Assembly: GCF_905171765.1 (NCBI RefSeq)
Contig: NC_053392.1
Span: 411,856,299-411,920,298 of the forward strand
From: Bufo bufo
Lineage: Eukaryota; Chordata; Amphibia; Anura; Bufonidae
DNA length: 64,000 nt
Direction of reading: 5' to 3'
Shown: positions 44,401 to 54,558 of the stretch, one piece after another
How the letters are laid out: every line of letters begins with the position of its first letter
How positions within the stretch are numbered: position 1 is the first letter of the stretch
Position numbers and translations under genes: made by a program
The notes under the pieces: generated by a model
What the model saw: the letters and a program-made list of their open reading frames with translations, nothing else
What the model was told of the DNA's origin: nothing
Databases searched by the model: none

Positions 44401-44855
44401 ACTTGTTTCTGCTTAGCACCACATAATATATAATGTAATGCAAGTCACTTTGTTTTAGGCATCATGAGCATGTGTGTGATCCAGTTTAGCCAGAACTGTA
44501 GCTAGAGCAGACAACTACTACAGGGAATTGCTCCATATGGTTTGAACTAGCAGTCTGATGATTTTACATTTATTTGGCAACCGTTTAACGATTCAAGCAT
44601 AGCAAGGGTGGATACGCCTAAATATAAAGCATTTTAAGACTGGCTTAATGAGATGCAGATATCACTTTGAGATAGAAATATTATGCAAGTCATTTAAATG
44701 CCACTCCCAGGGAAGTTGGTAAAGTTAATTTCTCATGGTTACTCAGTGCTTCCTACAGCTCACCCGACACTTTCAGCACATTTATACTGTACATCCTATA
44801 CATTTGGACTTGAATCCTTTTATTGCTAATGACATACGTAACATGCCATGCCTGT
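44401..44855 (+). repeat. End of duplicated block C' and spacer
   Basis: To about 44570 this continues block C' after the hAT (aggcatcatgagcatgtgtg, gccagaactgtagctagag), matching 29850-30030. The remaining 280 bases have no recognised feature. Confidence 0.75.
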
Positions 44856-44858
44856 TAA

Positions 44859-45166
44859 GGCTACGTCTACACGACGACATTCGTCGCGCAACATTTTGTT
44901 GCACTAATGTCGCGCGACAATTTTTATAATGGCAGTCTATGGTGTCGCACTGCAACATGCAACATGCTGTGACTGCGACGCAACAGTCGCAGAAAATCCA
45001 TTCAAGATGGATTTTTCTGCGACTGTTGCGTCGCAGTCGCAGCATGTTGCATGTTCAGTGCAACACCATAGACTACCATTATAAAAATTGTTGTGCGACA
45101 TTGGTGCAACAAAATGTTGCGCTACAAATGTTGCAGTGTAGTTGTGCCCTATCTGTAGACGTAGCC
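44859..45166. mobile_element. Harbinger-like palindromic MITE
   Basis: TAA at 44856-44858 and 45167-45169. Termini GGCTACGTCTAC and complementary GTAGACGTAGCC. Nearly the whole 308 bp folds back on itself (ctgcgactgttgcgtcgcag core). A half copy lies at 45663-45880 because of a local tandem duplication. Confidence 0.88.
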
Positions 45167-46617
45167 TAACACTTGCCACAGAGTACAAAGGCTGGAGCTT
45201 GATGCTATATAAAAGCCCAGAGTGGAATACTAACTGGCGGAGATGGGGTTTCGTCCCGTACTTCCGTTCCGCAAAAAGATAGAACATGTCCTATCTTTTT
45301 GCGGAACGGCCGGATCGCGGACCCATTAATGTGAATGGGTCCACGATCCACTGCGGCTGCCCCACGGACTGTGCTCGTGCATTGCGGCCCGCATTTTGCG
45401 GGCCGAAGCATGACCACGGGGTGCACACGTTCGTGTGCATGGGGCCTTAGATTCAGGATGGGAGCCTGCAGGGTCACGCTGGACATTCTTCTGTCAGTTC
45501 TCCGTCATACAAAACTAATCAATCTTAGCTGTCACCACTCATCATATCAGGCTGACGAGATACCTTACATTAAATGACATCCAAGTACACTCTACAACTG
45601 CTAGCATTCACAGGTTAATACATTAATATAGGTAACACTTCTTCTAAGGTCATGGAATTGTTATGCTGTGACTGCGACGCAACAGTCGCAGAAAATCCAT
45701 TCAAGATGGATTTTTCTGCGACTGTTGCGTCGCAGTCGCAGCATGTTGCATGTTGCAGTGCAACACCATAGACTGCCATTATAAAAATTGTTGTGCGACA
45801 TTGGTGCAACAAAATGTTGCGCTACAAATGTTGCAGTGTAGTTGTGCCCTATCTGTAGACGTAGCCTAACGCTTGCCACAGAGTACAAAGGCTGGAGCTT
45901 GATGCTATATAAAAGCCCAGAGTGGAATACTAACTGGCGGAGATGAGTGAATCGATTCATAAAAATCTATTTGTCTCTGTCAGGATCACAGACTTAGGCC
46001 CCCTGCACAAGAATGTGTGCTTCCCGTTGCCGTATTGCGGACCGTATTTGCGGATCCGCAATACACGGGTGCCGCTCCGTGGGCATTTCGCATCCCGGAT
46101 GCGGACCCATTCACCTGAATGGGTCCGCAAATCCGGAGATGCGGAATTGTGCGGAACGGAAGAACGGAACAATACGGAAGCACTACGGAGTGCTTCCGTG
46201 GGGTTTCGTCCCGTACTTCCGTTCCGCAAAAAGATAGAACATGTCCTATCTTTTTGCGGAACGGCCGGATCGCGGACCTATTAAAGTGAATGGGTCCACG
46301 ATCCGCTGCGGCTGCCCCACGGACTGTGTTCGTGCATTGCAGCCCGCATTTTGCGGGCCGAAGCATGACCACGGGGTGCACACGTTCGTTTGCATGGGGC
46401 CTTAGATTCAGGATGGGAGCCTGCAGGGTCACGCTGGACATTCTTCTGTCAGTTCTCCGTCATACAAAACGAATCAATCTTAGCTGCCACCACTCATCAT
46501 ATCAGGCTGACGAGATACCTTACATTAAATAACATCCAAGTACACTCTACAACTGCTAGCATTCACAGGTTAATACATCAATATAGGTAACACTTCTTCT
46601 AAGGTTATGGAATTGTT
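44967..46617 (+). repeat. Local tandem duplication, two units
   Basis: Unit 1 is 44967-45662 and unit 2 is 45663-46617. Both start atgctgtgactgcgac and end ggaattgtt. Unit 1 lacks about 259 bases present in unit 2 (joined at ggagatg/gggtttcg near 45244), removing the left part of the MITE at 45997. The duplication start lies inside the MITE at 44859. Confidence 0.85.
45997..46401. mobile_element. Harbinger-like palindromic MITE
   Basis: TTA at 45994-45996 and 46402-46404. Termini GGCCCCCTGCACAAGAA and, inverted, GGCCCCATGCAAACGAA. Interior gaatgggtccgcaa/ttgcggacc-type palindromes. A copy with a deleted left part is at about 45244-45447. Confidence 0.85.
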
Positions 46618-47496
46618 AGAACACAAGAAGGCTTGTATTAAAGTGAAGTTTCAATATAAAAAAAGGCAGACAATGGGGTTGTCATAAAAATCTCAACATA
46701 AAATATACAGACATTCACATACAGTGCAAAATAACAGTTTGGAAAATAAAAGGGATAAAAACAGAACTTAATACGTTACGTGATGGTTAAGTCTGGTTGC
46801 CTGGGGAAGCAGAGATATCGGTCAGTCCATCAAGCTAGTGATTCCCAAAAAAATCACAGTTTGTTAAAAAGAGTCTGTAGATAACCCCCCACCACCACCT
46901 GTGATGTAAGAGGAGGCCAGTGAGTATGATAATGACCTTTCATTACAGTTTTTACAAACACTTGATGTAAACCAAGTCTGATTCAAAATCTTGAAATATT
47001 GAAATATCTTTTCAGGTCTTCATCCTAGCAATTTCATATTACCTCCATCCACTCCGTCCTAATGTCCCAGACACTTGTGTACCAAACATGGAGGAGGTAA
47101 TGGCAGGATGGCTGGAGTTATCTAATTACTCCCTGTTACCGAGCTGGGATTGAGCATATACATGGCATAAGTTCTCAGGAGGAAGCACGTGGACCAAATA
47201 TGGAATAGGCCATGTATTTCTTTGATGTAAATTGCAAGATAGAGGTTTCATGTGTGACCTCGGCTGCAAAGGGCCCTTCCTTTCCCGACCCCTCTAATGG
47301 TTCTGGTCTGTATAAAACTGGTATATGACATCTTCACAATTTATGATAGGGGCCTCTGGTCTCTCTGAAGGGGTTCCATCTTAATGGTTTTATGGCTACA
47401 ATCTCCTGACCTGGCTTTGGAAGGGAAACATGGACAAGGTTAAAACCCAATCCTGAAATGTAAAGAGAGTGGTTGCCTACTCCTAAAAATAATTTT
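46618..47496. other. No feature recognised
   Basis: About 0.9 kb of non-repetitive sequence without a long open frame, inverted termini or recognisable domain. Confidence 0.45.
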
Positions 47497-47564
47497 GATA
47501 TCTAGATACCGCTATCACCACAGTCAAGCAGGTGTCTGCACCTGCAACAGGGTGTCCATGAAGC

Positions 47565-47792
47565 TGAGGATGCTTCCCCCACTATTTGATTGACAGGGCC
47601 AGACAAACACACATATGCAGAGGCTCTGCTTCTGTTATTGGAGGAACTATTGTGAATGCGTGAACAGTCGCTGCCCCAGAAATGCAAGTAGAGCCTCTGC
47701 TCTCTCACGCCACTACTCAGTGCGGCACCGATGGCGTGAGATTGTCAAGATGTCCAGCCCTGTCAATCAAGAGGTGGGAGGAACCTCCTCAG
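47565..47792. repeat. Imperfect inverted repeat, MITE-like
   Basis: tattgattgacagggc-type arms: 47568-47602 is complementary to 47757-47792 (agccctgtcaatcaa...). An inner pair, gcagaggctctgc (47618) and gagcctctgc (47692), also folds back. No target duplication identified. Confidence 0.55.
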
Positions 47793-48128
47793 ATTTGGGG
47801 GCATCCCGTCACAGGTGAAGAAAGCTCCTTCAAGAGACCAAATTATTCTTACAAGTGGAAGGCTGAAAAGTCAGCCTGAATTTGTGGGAGGGGAATCTTA
47901 CTTTCTTAAGCTCCAGCCCCCAGCTCCTCAGGGTGCTTCTGTTCATACGCTGGATAAGGAGTCGCTTGCTCTGGTACTGCACCCTTGCACGTCTTGAGCC
48001 GCTCATCTGCTTAGTTTCGTTTTCCATACACCGCCGTTCACGTCCTCAGGATAGGTAAATAATGTGCGATAATGCTCCCTGCTCCACAAGGGCTCCTCCA
48101 GCGGCGGTCACTTACTTCCGCTCACTGG

Positions 48129-48735
48129 GTCGGCATGCGTTCGAGCGTGGAACGCACGCCGACATCCACTCCTGATCCGAGCATTTTTTACCTCCCTCCA
48201 GAGGCGGCAGGCCAGGCCTGGGCTTCTGGTCACGTGTTCGGCGTGCATTCCAGCGTGGAGCGCACGCCGCAATCCTCGGCCAGGCCTGGGCTTCTGGTCA
48301 CGTGTTCGGTGTGCGTTCCAGCGTGGAGCGCACGCCGAAATCCTCGGCCAGACCTGGGCTCCTGGTCACGTGTTCGGCGTGCGTTCCAGCGTGAAGCGCA
48401 CGCCGGAATCTTCACTCAGGCCCGGCGGATCTAATCAGCATGGCGGCTCCAGTACAGGTAATCTCTGTCCCCACTGGGTCCCCCCCTTACAAAGCCTCCG
48501 GCCCGGGCCCCATGTTTCGAACTTCTGGGTCCGGATCAGCGAGCGTTCCAGCATGGAACACACGCCGATTCCTGCTCCCACACCCGGGTCTCCCACCCCA
48601 CTTACTACTCGGGACGGGTGGGCCCCGTCCCCCAGTCTACCCGTCCACATGGTCACCCCCCACCAGGAATTCTTTCCCCCTTGTCTCCCTACTTCCGGGG
48701 GTAGATGGCGGTGCGTTCCAGGGTGGAACGCACGT
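48129..48735. repeat. Six dispersed GC-rich dyads (tgcgttcca...tggaacgca)
   Basis: The inverted motif ggcgtgcgttcca-gcg-tggagcgcacgcc or variants appears at about 48131, 48239, 48308, 48374, 48543 and 48709. Each can form a 10-13 bp stem with a 3-base loop. The spacing is irregular (about 66-170 bp) and mutations are often compensated or near the loop. Confidence 0.8.
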
Positions 48736-49150
48736 CAAAACAGGCCATATACGAAATAAGCAGGGGTGTCTAGCCCCTGGGCAACAACGGCCACGTCGGT
48801 AAACAGCCTTTATAAAAAAAAGCAGCAGGGTTATTCAACAACCAGCCATCCCTAACGCACTCCCGCCGTGCCACGCAGCACCAGGTGGGAGGAAGACAAA
48901 ATCATCCTCGGTCCCCTCTCATAGGGGGAGGACTCCTGGGTCCCCGCTGGGCTGGAAGGGCGCTAGTTTCAGTTCGGCTGGTCAAAGAGAGCTGGGGGGT
49001 CTCACCACGAGTAGGCTAGGTTGTTATCGCACTCCATACGCGATCAGCTGTCACTAAACGCTCACTGCAGTTATCTGTTCTATGGTGGCGTCAGGGCCAC
49101 GTGATATATGTATGTGCTTTCACGTTATATGCTGTTGTCTCCCTGCTCTG

Positions 49151-49710
49151 CTGGATTGCCCAGGCTCATACCTACCTCTGTCTCCTGGATCGCCCAGGCT
49201 CACACCTACCTCTGCCTCCTGGATCGCCCAGGCTCGCACCTACCTCTGTCTCCTGGATCGCCCAGGCTCACACCTACCTCTGCCTCCTGGATCGCCCAGG
49301 CTCGCACCTACCTCTGTCTCCTGGATCGCCCAGGCTCACACCTACCTCTGCCTCCTGGATCGCCCAGGCTCGCACCTACCTCTGTCTCCTGGATCGCACA
49401 GGCTCTCACCTACTTCTGTCTCCTGGATCGCCCAGGCTCTCACCTACTTCTGTCTCCTGGATCGCCCAGGCTTTCACCTACTTCTGTCTCCTGGATCGCC
49501 CAGGCTCTCACCTACTTCTGTCTCCTGGATCGCCCAGGCTCTCACCTACTTCTGTCTCCTGGTTCGCCCAGGCTCACACCTACCTCTGTCTCCTGGATCG
49601 CCCAGGCTCACACCTACCTCTGTCTCCTGGATCGCCCAGGCTCACACCTACCTCTGTCTCCTGGATCGCCCAGGCTCACACCTACCTCTGTCTCCTGGAT
49701 CGCCCAGGCC
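49151..49710 (+). repeat. 34 bp minisatellite, 16.5 copies
   Basis: Unit ctggatcgcccaggctcaca followed by cctacctctgtctc. Units start at 49151, 49185 and so on every 34 bases to 49695, with small variants (cttct for cctct). 34 is not a multiple of 3 and the unit contains no stop in any plus frame, so all three plus frames are open for 220-256 codons and encode the same 34-residue repeat in rotation. Confidence 0.97.
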
Positions 49711-49961
49711 TGTCATCCTCCCCAGTTATGTTCTCTTCCCTTCCGAACTTTATGGATTTGTCCTCTCAGGAACGTGTTCTGACCGTTCACTTGTACGACA
49801 TTTGGACCAAGGTCAGGTGACCCAAGACATCTGTACAGGTAGTAGCCTTTAGTCCCAGGTACGTTTCCCAGACCGACACAAGCCTTCTCATAGGCACCGG
49901 TCGTACTACGTTCCGATCACATATAGTTATTCGGGACCATTTCTTTCTTTACAGGTTAAGC

Positions 49962-51070
49962 ATGTCACATGCTTCAGACATGGAGGACACCATGTCACTC
50001 CCTGGAACGTCCGTCTCAGGCCAGGAGGGCAACACGTCCCTGAGAAACTGGACGATTCCCAGGCTCATCGCCGAACTCAATAAGAGAGGCATCCCTCCCC
50101 CGGCCTTTGCCCGCAAAGCAGAGTTATACAAGCTGTTGATGACCACCCCGGGTCCGTCAGGCGTCCAGCTGGGCACCACGGACACTCAACAGTCATTGAG
50201 GCACCTGCAAGCCACTATTGACTCCCTGGTCAGCATGGTGACTGACGCTCAGTCCAGGGTTTCGGTACTTGAGTCACGGCTGGGTCCGTTGTTCCTCAGA
50301 TGGCCTCTATAGGGACTTCCATTTTCACTCCCCAGGTGGCCCCAGCCCATTTCATCCCGGACGGTATTAAAAAGGATATCCTGGCGGGAAAGGATATAAA
50401 CCTGGCGTTCATCCTTATCACCTCACAAGACCTCCCTGAGAACAGGGCCATCAACTGTGGTGACGTCTCCCTCGTCCTGAGGGCCAAGGACGCGAGGCTG
50501 AACCGAAAGCTCACCATCCCGGAATTTGTTTTAGCGTTTAGCCTATTCAGGACAATCGTGTGCTCGGCCCAGCCTAGAAGAAGGGAGGAACTAGATTCAT
50601 ACTTCTATCTGGTCACCGATCTGGGGCATAAGTATGGTGGCGCGTCTTTTTATGACTATCAACGCTCCTTCTCGGCGAAGGCTGTGGCTGCGGCTGCCCT
50701 GGCTTAATTCCAATTCGTCACCAACTGGGCAAATATAGATATGGAGTTGTTCTGCCGCCACTTCACGGGTCTCAGGGCCCCATCTTGTTCAGGGTGCCAG
50801 TCCATCTTTCATTCCTCGGACTGGTGTCCGAACGCGGTCAACCCCGTCCAGGATATGTCCCTGCCCGGTCCCTCAGGTCTCCAACTGGGCGCTCCTGGAG
50901 TAGACAAACTGGGCAGGCCCATTGTGTACCTGGGCAAGAGCCAGGTCTGCAACAATTTTAACATGAAGGGTTGCAGCTTCAATGGTTGCAGGGCCCTCCA
51001 TATCTGCTCGCTGTGTTTCAGGGCTCACCCGCATCCCGCCTGTCCAAAGAGGTCTGCGAGACAACTATGA
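49962..51070 (+). pseudogene. DIRS-type gag-like protein, frameshifted
   Basis: Structural protein of a tyrosine-recombinase retrotransposon. The first part, MSHASDMEDTMSLPGTSVSG, includes a SAP-like helical stretch (NWTIPRLIAELNKRGIPPPA) and a heptad-type region ending at 50312. The next part (from 50300, another frame) begins MASIGTSIFTPQVAPAHFIP and has DILAGKDINLAFILI, the conserved gag core. A TAA at 50705-50707 is followed in the same frame by a Cys/His cluster CSGCQSIFHSSDWC and CNNFNMKGCSFNGC with HICSLCFRAHPHPAC. One frameshift and one stop break the gene. The Cys/His pattern is typical of DIRS gag C-termini. Confidence 0.7.
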
Positions 51071-51720
51071 CTATCCGACATTGACCTCGATCTCATCGGA
51101 ATCCTTCCCCAGGACCACCCCGACAGCGGGTTTGTGCAATTCTTGTTGTCCGGCTTTGCAGAGGGCTTTCACACGGGCCTCATCGCCCTGCCGCAGACGT
51201 CTTGGGAGGGCGGCAACCTGAGGTCGGCTTCTGAGGACCCGGCAGCGGTTGAGGAGTTGCTCCAGACGGAAGTCGACAAGGGACTCCTCATCGGCCCACT
51301 TGAGTCAATACCATTCCCTTCCTGGCGCATCAACCCCATTGGCCTGGTGTCCAAGAAAAATTCAAATAAAAAGAGGTTAATCTATGATCTGTCCGCGCCT
51401 CATGCCTCTCCCGTCCCCAGCCTCAACTCGCTCATTCCATCCGAGGAGTTTTCCATGAAGTATTCCTCTATAGACGAGGCGATTAAGGACATAGTGAACT
51501 CCGGCAGGGGTTCCTGGTTGACAAAGGCGGACATCTCGGACGCCTTCAAGCTCCTCCCCGTTAAACCGCACTTATGGGGTTACTACGGGCTTAGATGGGC
51601 CGATCGCTATTATTTCGTGAACATGCTCACGTTTGGTTCGAAGAGTAGCCCATGGTTGTTTGACCAATTTGCCAAGGCCCTGCACTGGATCCTCGTCCAC
51701 CATGGCGGATTACCCATGGT
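51071..51720 (+). pseudogene. DIRS-type reverse transcriptase, truncated by hAT
   Basis: The frame open from 51071 reads HPDSGFVQFLLSGFAEGFHT, then INPIGLVSKKNSNKKRLIYD with LSAPHASPVPSLNSLI, EFSMKYSSIDEAIKDI, SWLTKADISDAFKLLPV (first catalytic Asp), YGLRWADRYYFVNMLTFGSK and SSPWLFDQFAKALHWILVHH. This is the fingers and first palm motif of DIRS1/Ngaro-like RT. The protein is cut at 51720 by a hAT terminus before the YxDD-type motif. RNase H, methylase-like and tyrosine recombinase parts must lie beyond the hAT, outside this window. Confidence 0.85.
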
Positions 51721-52019
51721 TAGAGTTGAGCGAACAACTGGATGTTCGGGTTCGAGAAGTTCGGCCGAACTTCCCGGAAATGTTCGGGTTCGGGACCCGA
51801 ACCCGAACCGAACTTCGTCCCGAACCCGAACCCCATTGAAGTCAATGGGGACCCGAACTTTTGGGCACTAAAAAGGCTGTAAAACAGCCCAGGAAAGAGC
51901 TAGAGGGCTGCAAAAGGCAGCAACATGTAGGTAAATCCCCTGCAAACAAAAGTGGATAGGGAAATGAATTAAAATAAAAATTAAAAAACTAAAAATGACC
52001 CAATATCAATTGGACAGAG

Positions 52020-54206
52020 GTCCCATAGCAGAGAATCTGGCTTCACGTCAGCAGAGAATCAGTCTCTTCATGCCATAGCAAAGAATCTGGCATCATGTCA
52101 GCACAGAATCAGTCTCTTCATGTCATAGCAGAGAATCTGGCTTCATGTCAGCACAGAATCAGTCTTCATGTCATAGCAGAGAATCAGGCTTCACGTCACC
52201 CACCACTGGAACAGGCCACTGTCACACATTTCGGCCCCGGCACCCAGACAGAGGAGAGCGGTCCCGTAACAGAGAATCTGGCCTTATGTCAGCGCAGAAT
52301 CTGTCTTCATGTCATAGCAGAGAATCAGGCTTCACGTCACCCACCACTGGAACAGGCCACTGTCACACATTTAGGCCCAGGCACCCAGGCAGAGGAGAGA
52401 GGTCCCGTAACAGAGAATCTGGCCTTATGTCAGCACAGAATCTGTCTTCATGTCATAGCAGAGAATCAGGCTTCACGTCACCCACCACTGGAACAGGCCA
52501 CTGTCACACATTTAGGCCCCGGCACCCAGACAGAGGAGAGCGGTCCCGTAACAGAGAATCTGGCCTTATGTCAGCGCAGAATCTGTCTTCATGTCATAGC
52601 AGAGAATCAAGCTTCACGTCACCCACCACTGGAACAGGCCACTGTCACACATTTAGGCCCAGGCACCCAGGCAGAGGAGAGAGGTCCCGTAACAGAGAAT
52701 CTGGCAATATGTCAGCACAGAATCTGTCTTCATGTCATAGCAGAGAATCAGGCTTCACGTCACCCACCACTGGAACAGGCCACTGTCACACATTTAGGCC
52801 CAGGCACCCAGGCAGAGGAGAGAGGTCCCGTAACAGAGAATCTGGCCTTATGTCAGCACAGAATCTGTCTTCATGTCATAGCAGAGAATCAGGCTTCACG
52901 TCACCCACCACTGGAACAGGCCACTGTCACACATTTAGGCCCCGGCACCCAGACAGAGGAGAGCGGTCCCGTAACAGAGAATCTGGCCTTATGTCAGCGC
53001 AGAATCTGTCTTCATGTCATAGCAGAGAATCAAGCTTCACGTCACCCACCACTGGAACAGGCCACTGTCACACATTTAGGCCCAGGCACCCAGGCAGAGG
53101 AGAGAGGTCCCGTAACAGAGAATCTGGCCTGATGTCAGCACAGAATCTGTCTTCATGTCATAGCAGAGAATCAGGCTTCACGTCACCCACCACTGGAACA
53201 GGCCACTGTCACATATTTAGGCCCAGGCACCCAGGCAGAGGAGAGAGGTCGCGTAACAGAGAATCTGGCCTTATGTCAGCACAGAATCTGTCTTCATGTC
53301 ATAGCAGAGAATCAGGCTTCACGTCACCCACCACTGAAACAGGCCACTGTCACACATTTAGGCCCAGGCACCCAGGCAGAGGAGAGAGGTTCCGTAACAG
53401 AGAATCTGGCCTGATGTCAGCACAGAATCTGTCTTCATGTCATAGCAGAGAATCAGGCTTCACGTCACCCACCACTGGAACAGGCCACTGTCACATATTT
53501 AGGCCCAGGCACCCAGGCAGAGGAGAGAGGTCGCGTAACAGAGAATCTGGCCTTATGTCAGAACAGAATCTGTCTTCATGTCATAGCAGAGAATAAGGCT
53601 TCACGTCACCCACCACTGGAACAGGCCACTGTCACACATTTAGGCACAGGGACCAAGGCAGAGGAGAGAGGTCCCGTAACAGAGAATCTGGCCTGATGTC
53701 AGTACAGAATCTGTCTTCATGTCATAGCAGAGAATCAGGCTTCACGTCACCCACCACTGGAACAGGCCACTGTCACACATTTAGGCCCAGGCACCCAGGC
53801 AGAGGAGAGAGGTCCCGTAACAGAGAATCTGGCCTGATGTCAGCACAGAATCTGTCTTCATGTCATAGCAGAGAATCAGGCTTCACGTCACCCACCACTG
53901 GAACAGGCCACTGTCACACATTTAGGCCCCGGCACCCAGACAGAGGAGAGAGGTCCCGTAACAGAGAATCTGGCCTTATGTCAGCACAAAATCTGTCTTC
54001 ATGTCATAGCAGAGAATCAGGCTTCTTGTCACCCACCACTGGAACAGGCCACTGTCACACATTTAGGCCCAGGCACCCAGGCAGAGGAGAGAGGTCCCGT
54101 AACAGAGAATCTGGCCTTATGTCAGCACAGAATCTGTCTTCATGTCATAGCAGAGAATCAGGTTTCACGTCACCCACCACTGGAACAGGCCACTGTCACA
54201 CATTTA
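52020..54206. repeat. 141 bp array of the second hAT, left part
   Basis: Units start at about 52427, 52568, 52709 and every 141 bases, opposite in orientation to the 39.9-44.1 kb array. The plus strand stays open for 483 codons (52145-53596) and 202 codons (53696-54304). The array start (52020-52190) again shows 50-60 bp subrepeats. Confidence 0.95.
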
Positions 54207-54249
54207 AGCTTCTTTTTTATTTTTTCTTCATAAAGCAGAAAGTCCTACA

Positions 54250-54292
54250 ACCAGGACGCGTTTCGGCATGCAAGCCTTTTTCAACAGGTACA
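54250..54292 (-). ncRNA. Hammerhead-like motif in PLE terminal repeat (left)
   Basis: Minus strand ACCTGTTGA, stem GGC...GCC, GAAACGCGTC, CTGGTT. The same layout as the 23.3 kb motif, with GAAA, ACGCGT and GTC present, but the core reads CTGTTGA instead of CUGANGA and stem I is weak. Identical motifs occur at 57772-57814 (minus) and 61939-61980 (plus). Confidence 0.45.
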
Positions 54293-54558
54293 TCCATAAA
54301 ATAAATCAAAACTTATATATAGGGTCTAGTTCAGCCCATTCATGACGTCTCCACCCAGTGGGTGGTATTTTAAATGAATAATTAATCAATCAATTAATGA
54401 TAGCAGGTGAAAAACAAAGCAACATATGTCATGGGTTATATTCTACCTTATTGGAGAATCTATATATCCTTTTCATCACATGGCAGCGGTCTAAAAAGAA
54501 TACATGAAAATATAATAAATGTATCTATATATTTCAAATATTATGCATCAACAAAATC

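Larger units (their letters stand above)
47793..49961 (+). mobile_element. Leader region of the DIRS-type retrotransposon
   Basis: Non-coding sequence upstream of the gag-like frame, containing the dyad motif cluster (48129-48735) and the 34 bp minisatellite (49151-49710). The left end of the element could not be fixed; 47793-48120 has nothing recognisable. Assigned to the retrotransposon by position only. Confidence 0.45.

Noticed and set aside
47230..47470. Possible retroviral-type integrase end on the minus strand (PLRWNPFRETRGPYHKL)
   Set aside because: The resemblance is short and vague, stops follow immediately, and no other pol motif is nearby.
49082..49852. Three plus-strand frames of 224-256 codons as Pro/Ser/Leu-rich proteins
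   Set aside because: The coding look results from a stop-free 34 bp repeat. All frames are equal, so none can be preferred as a gene. Kept as a repeat and as a finding.
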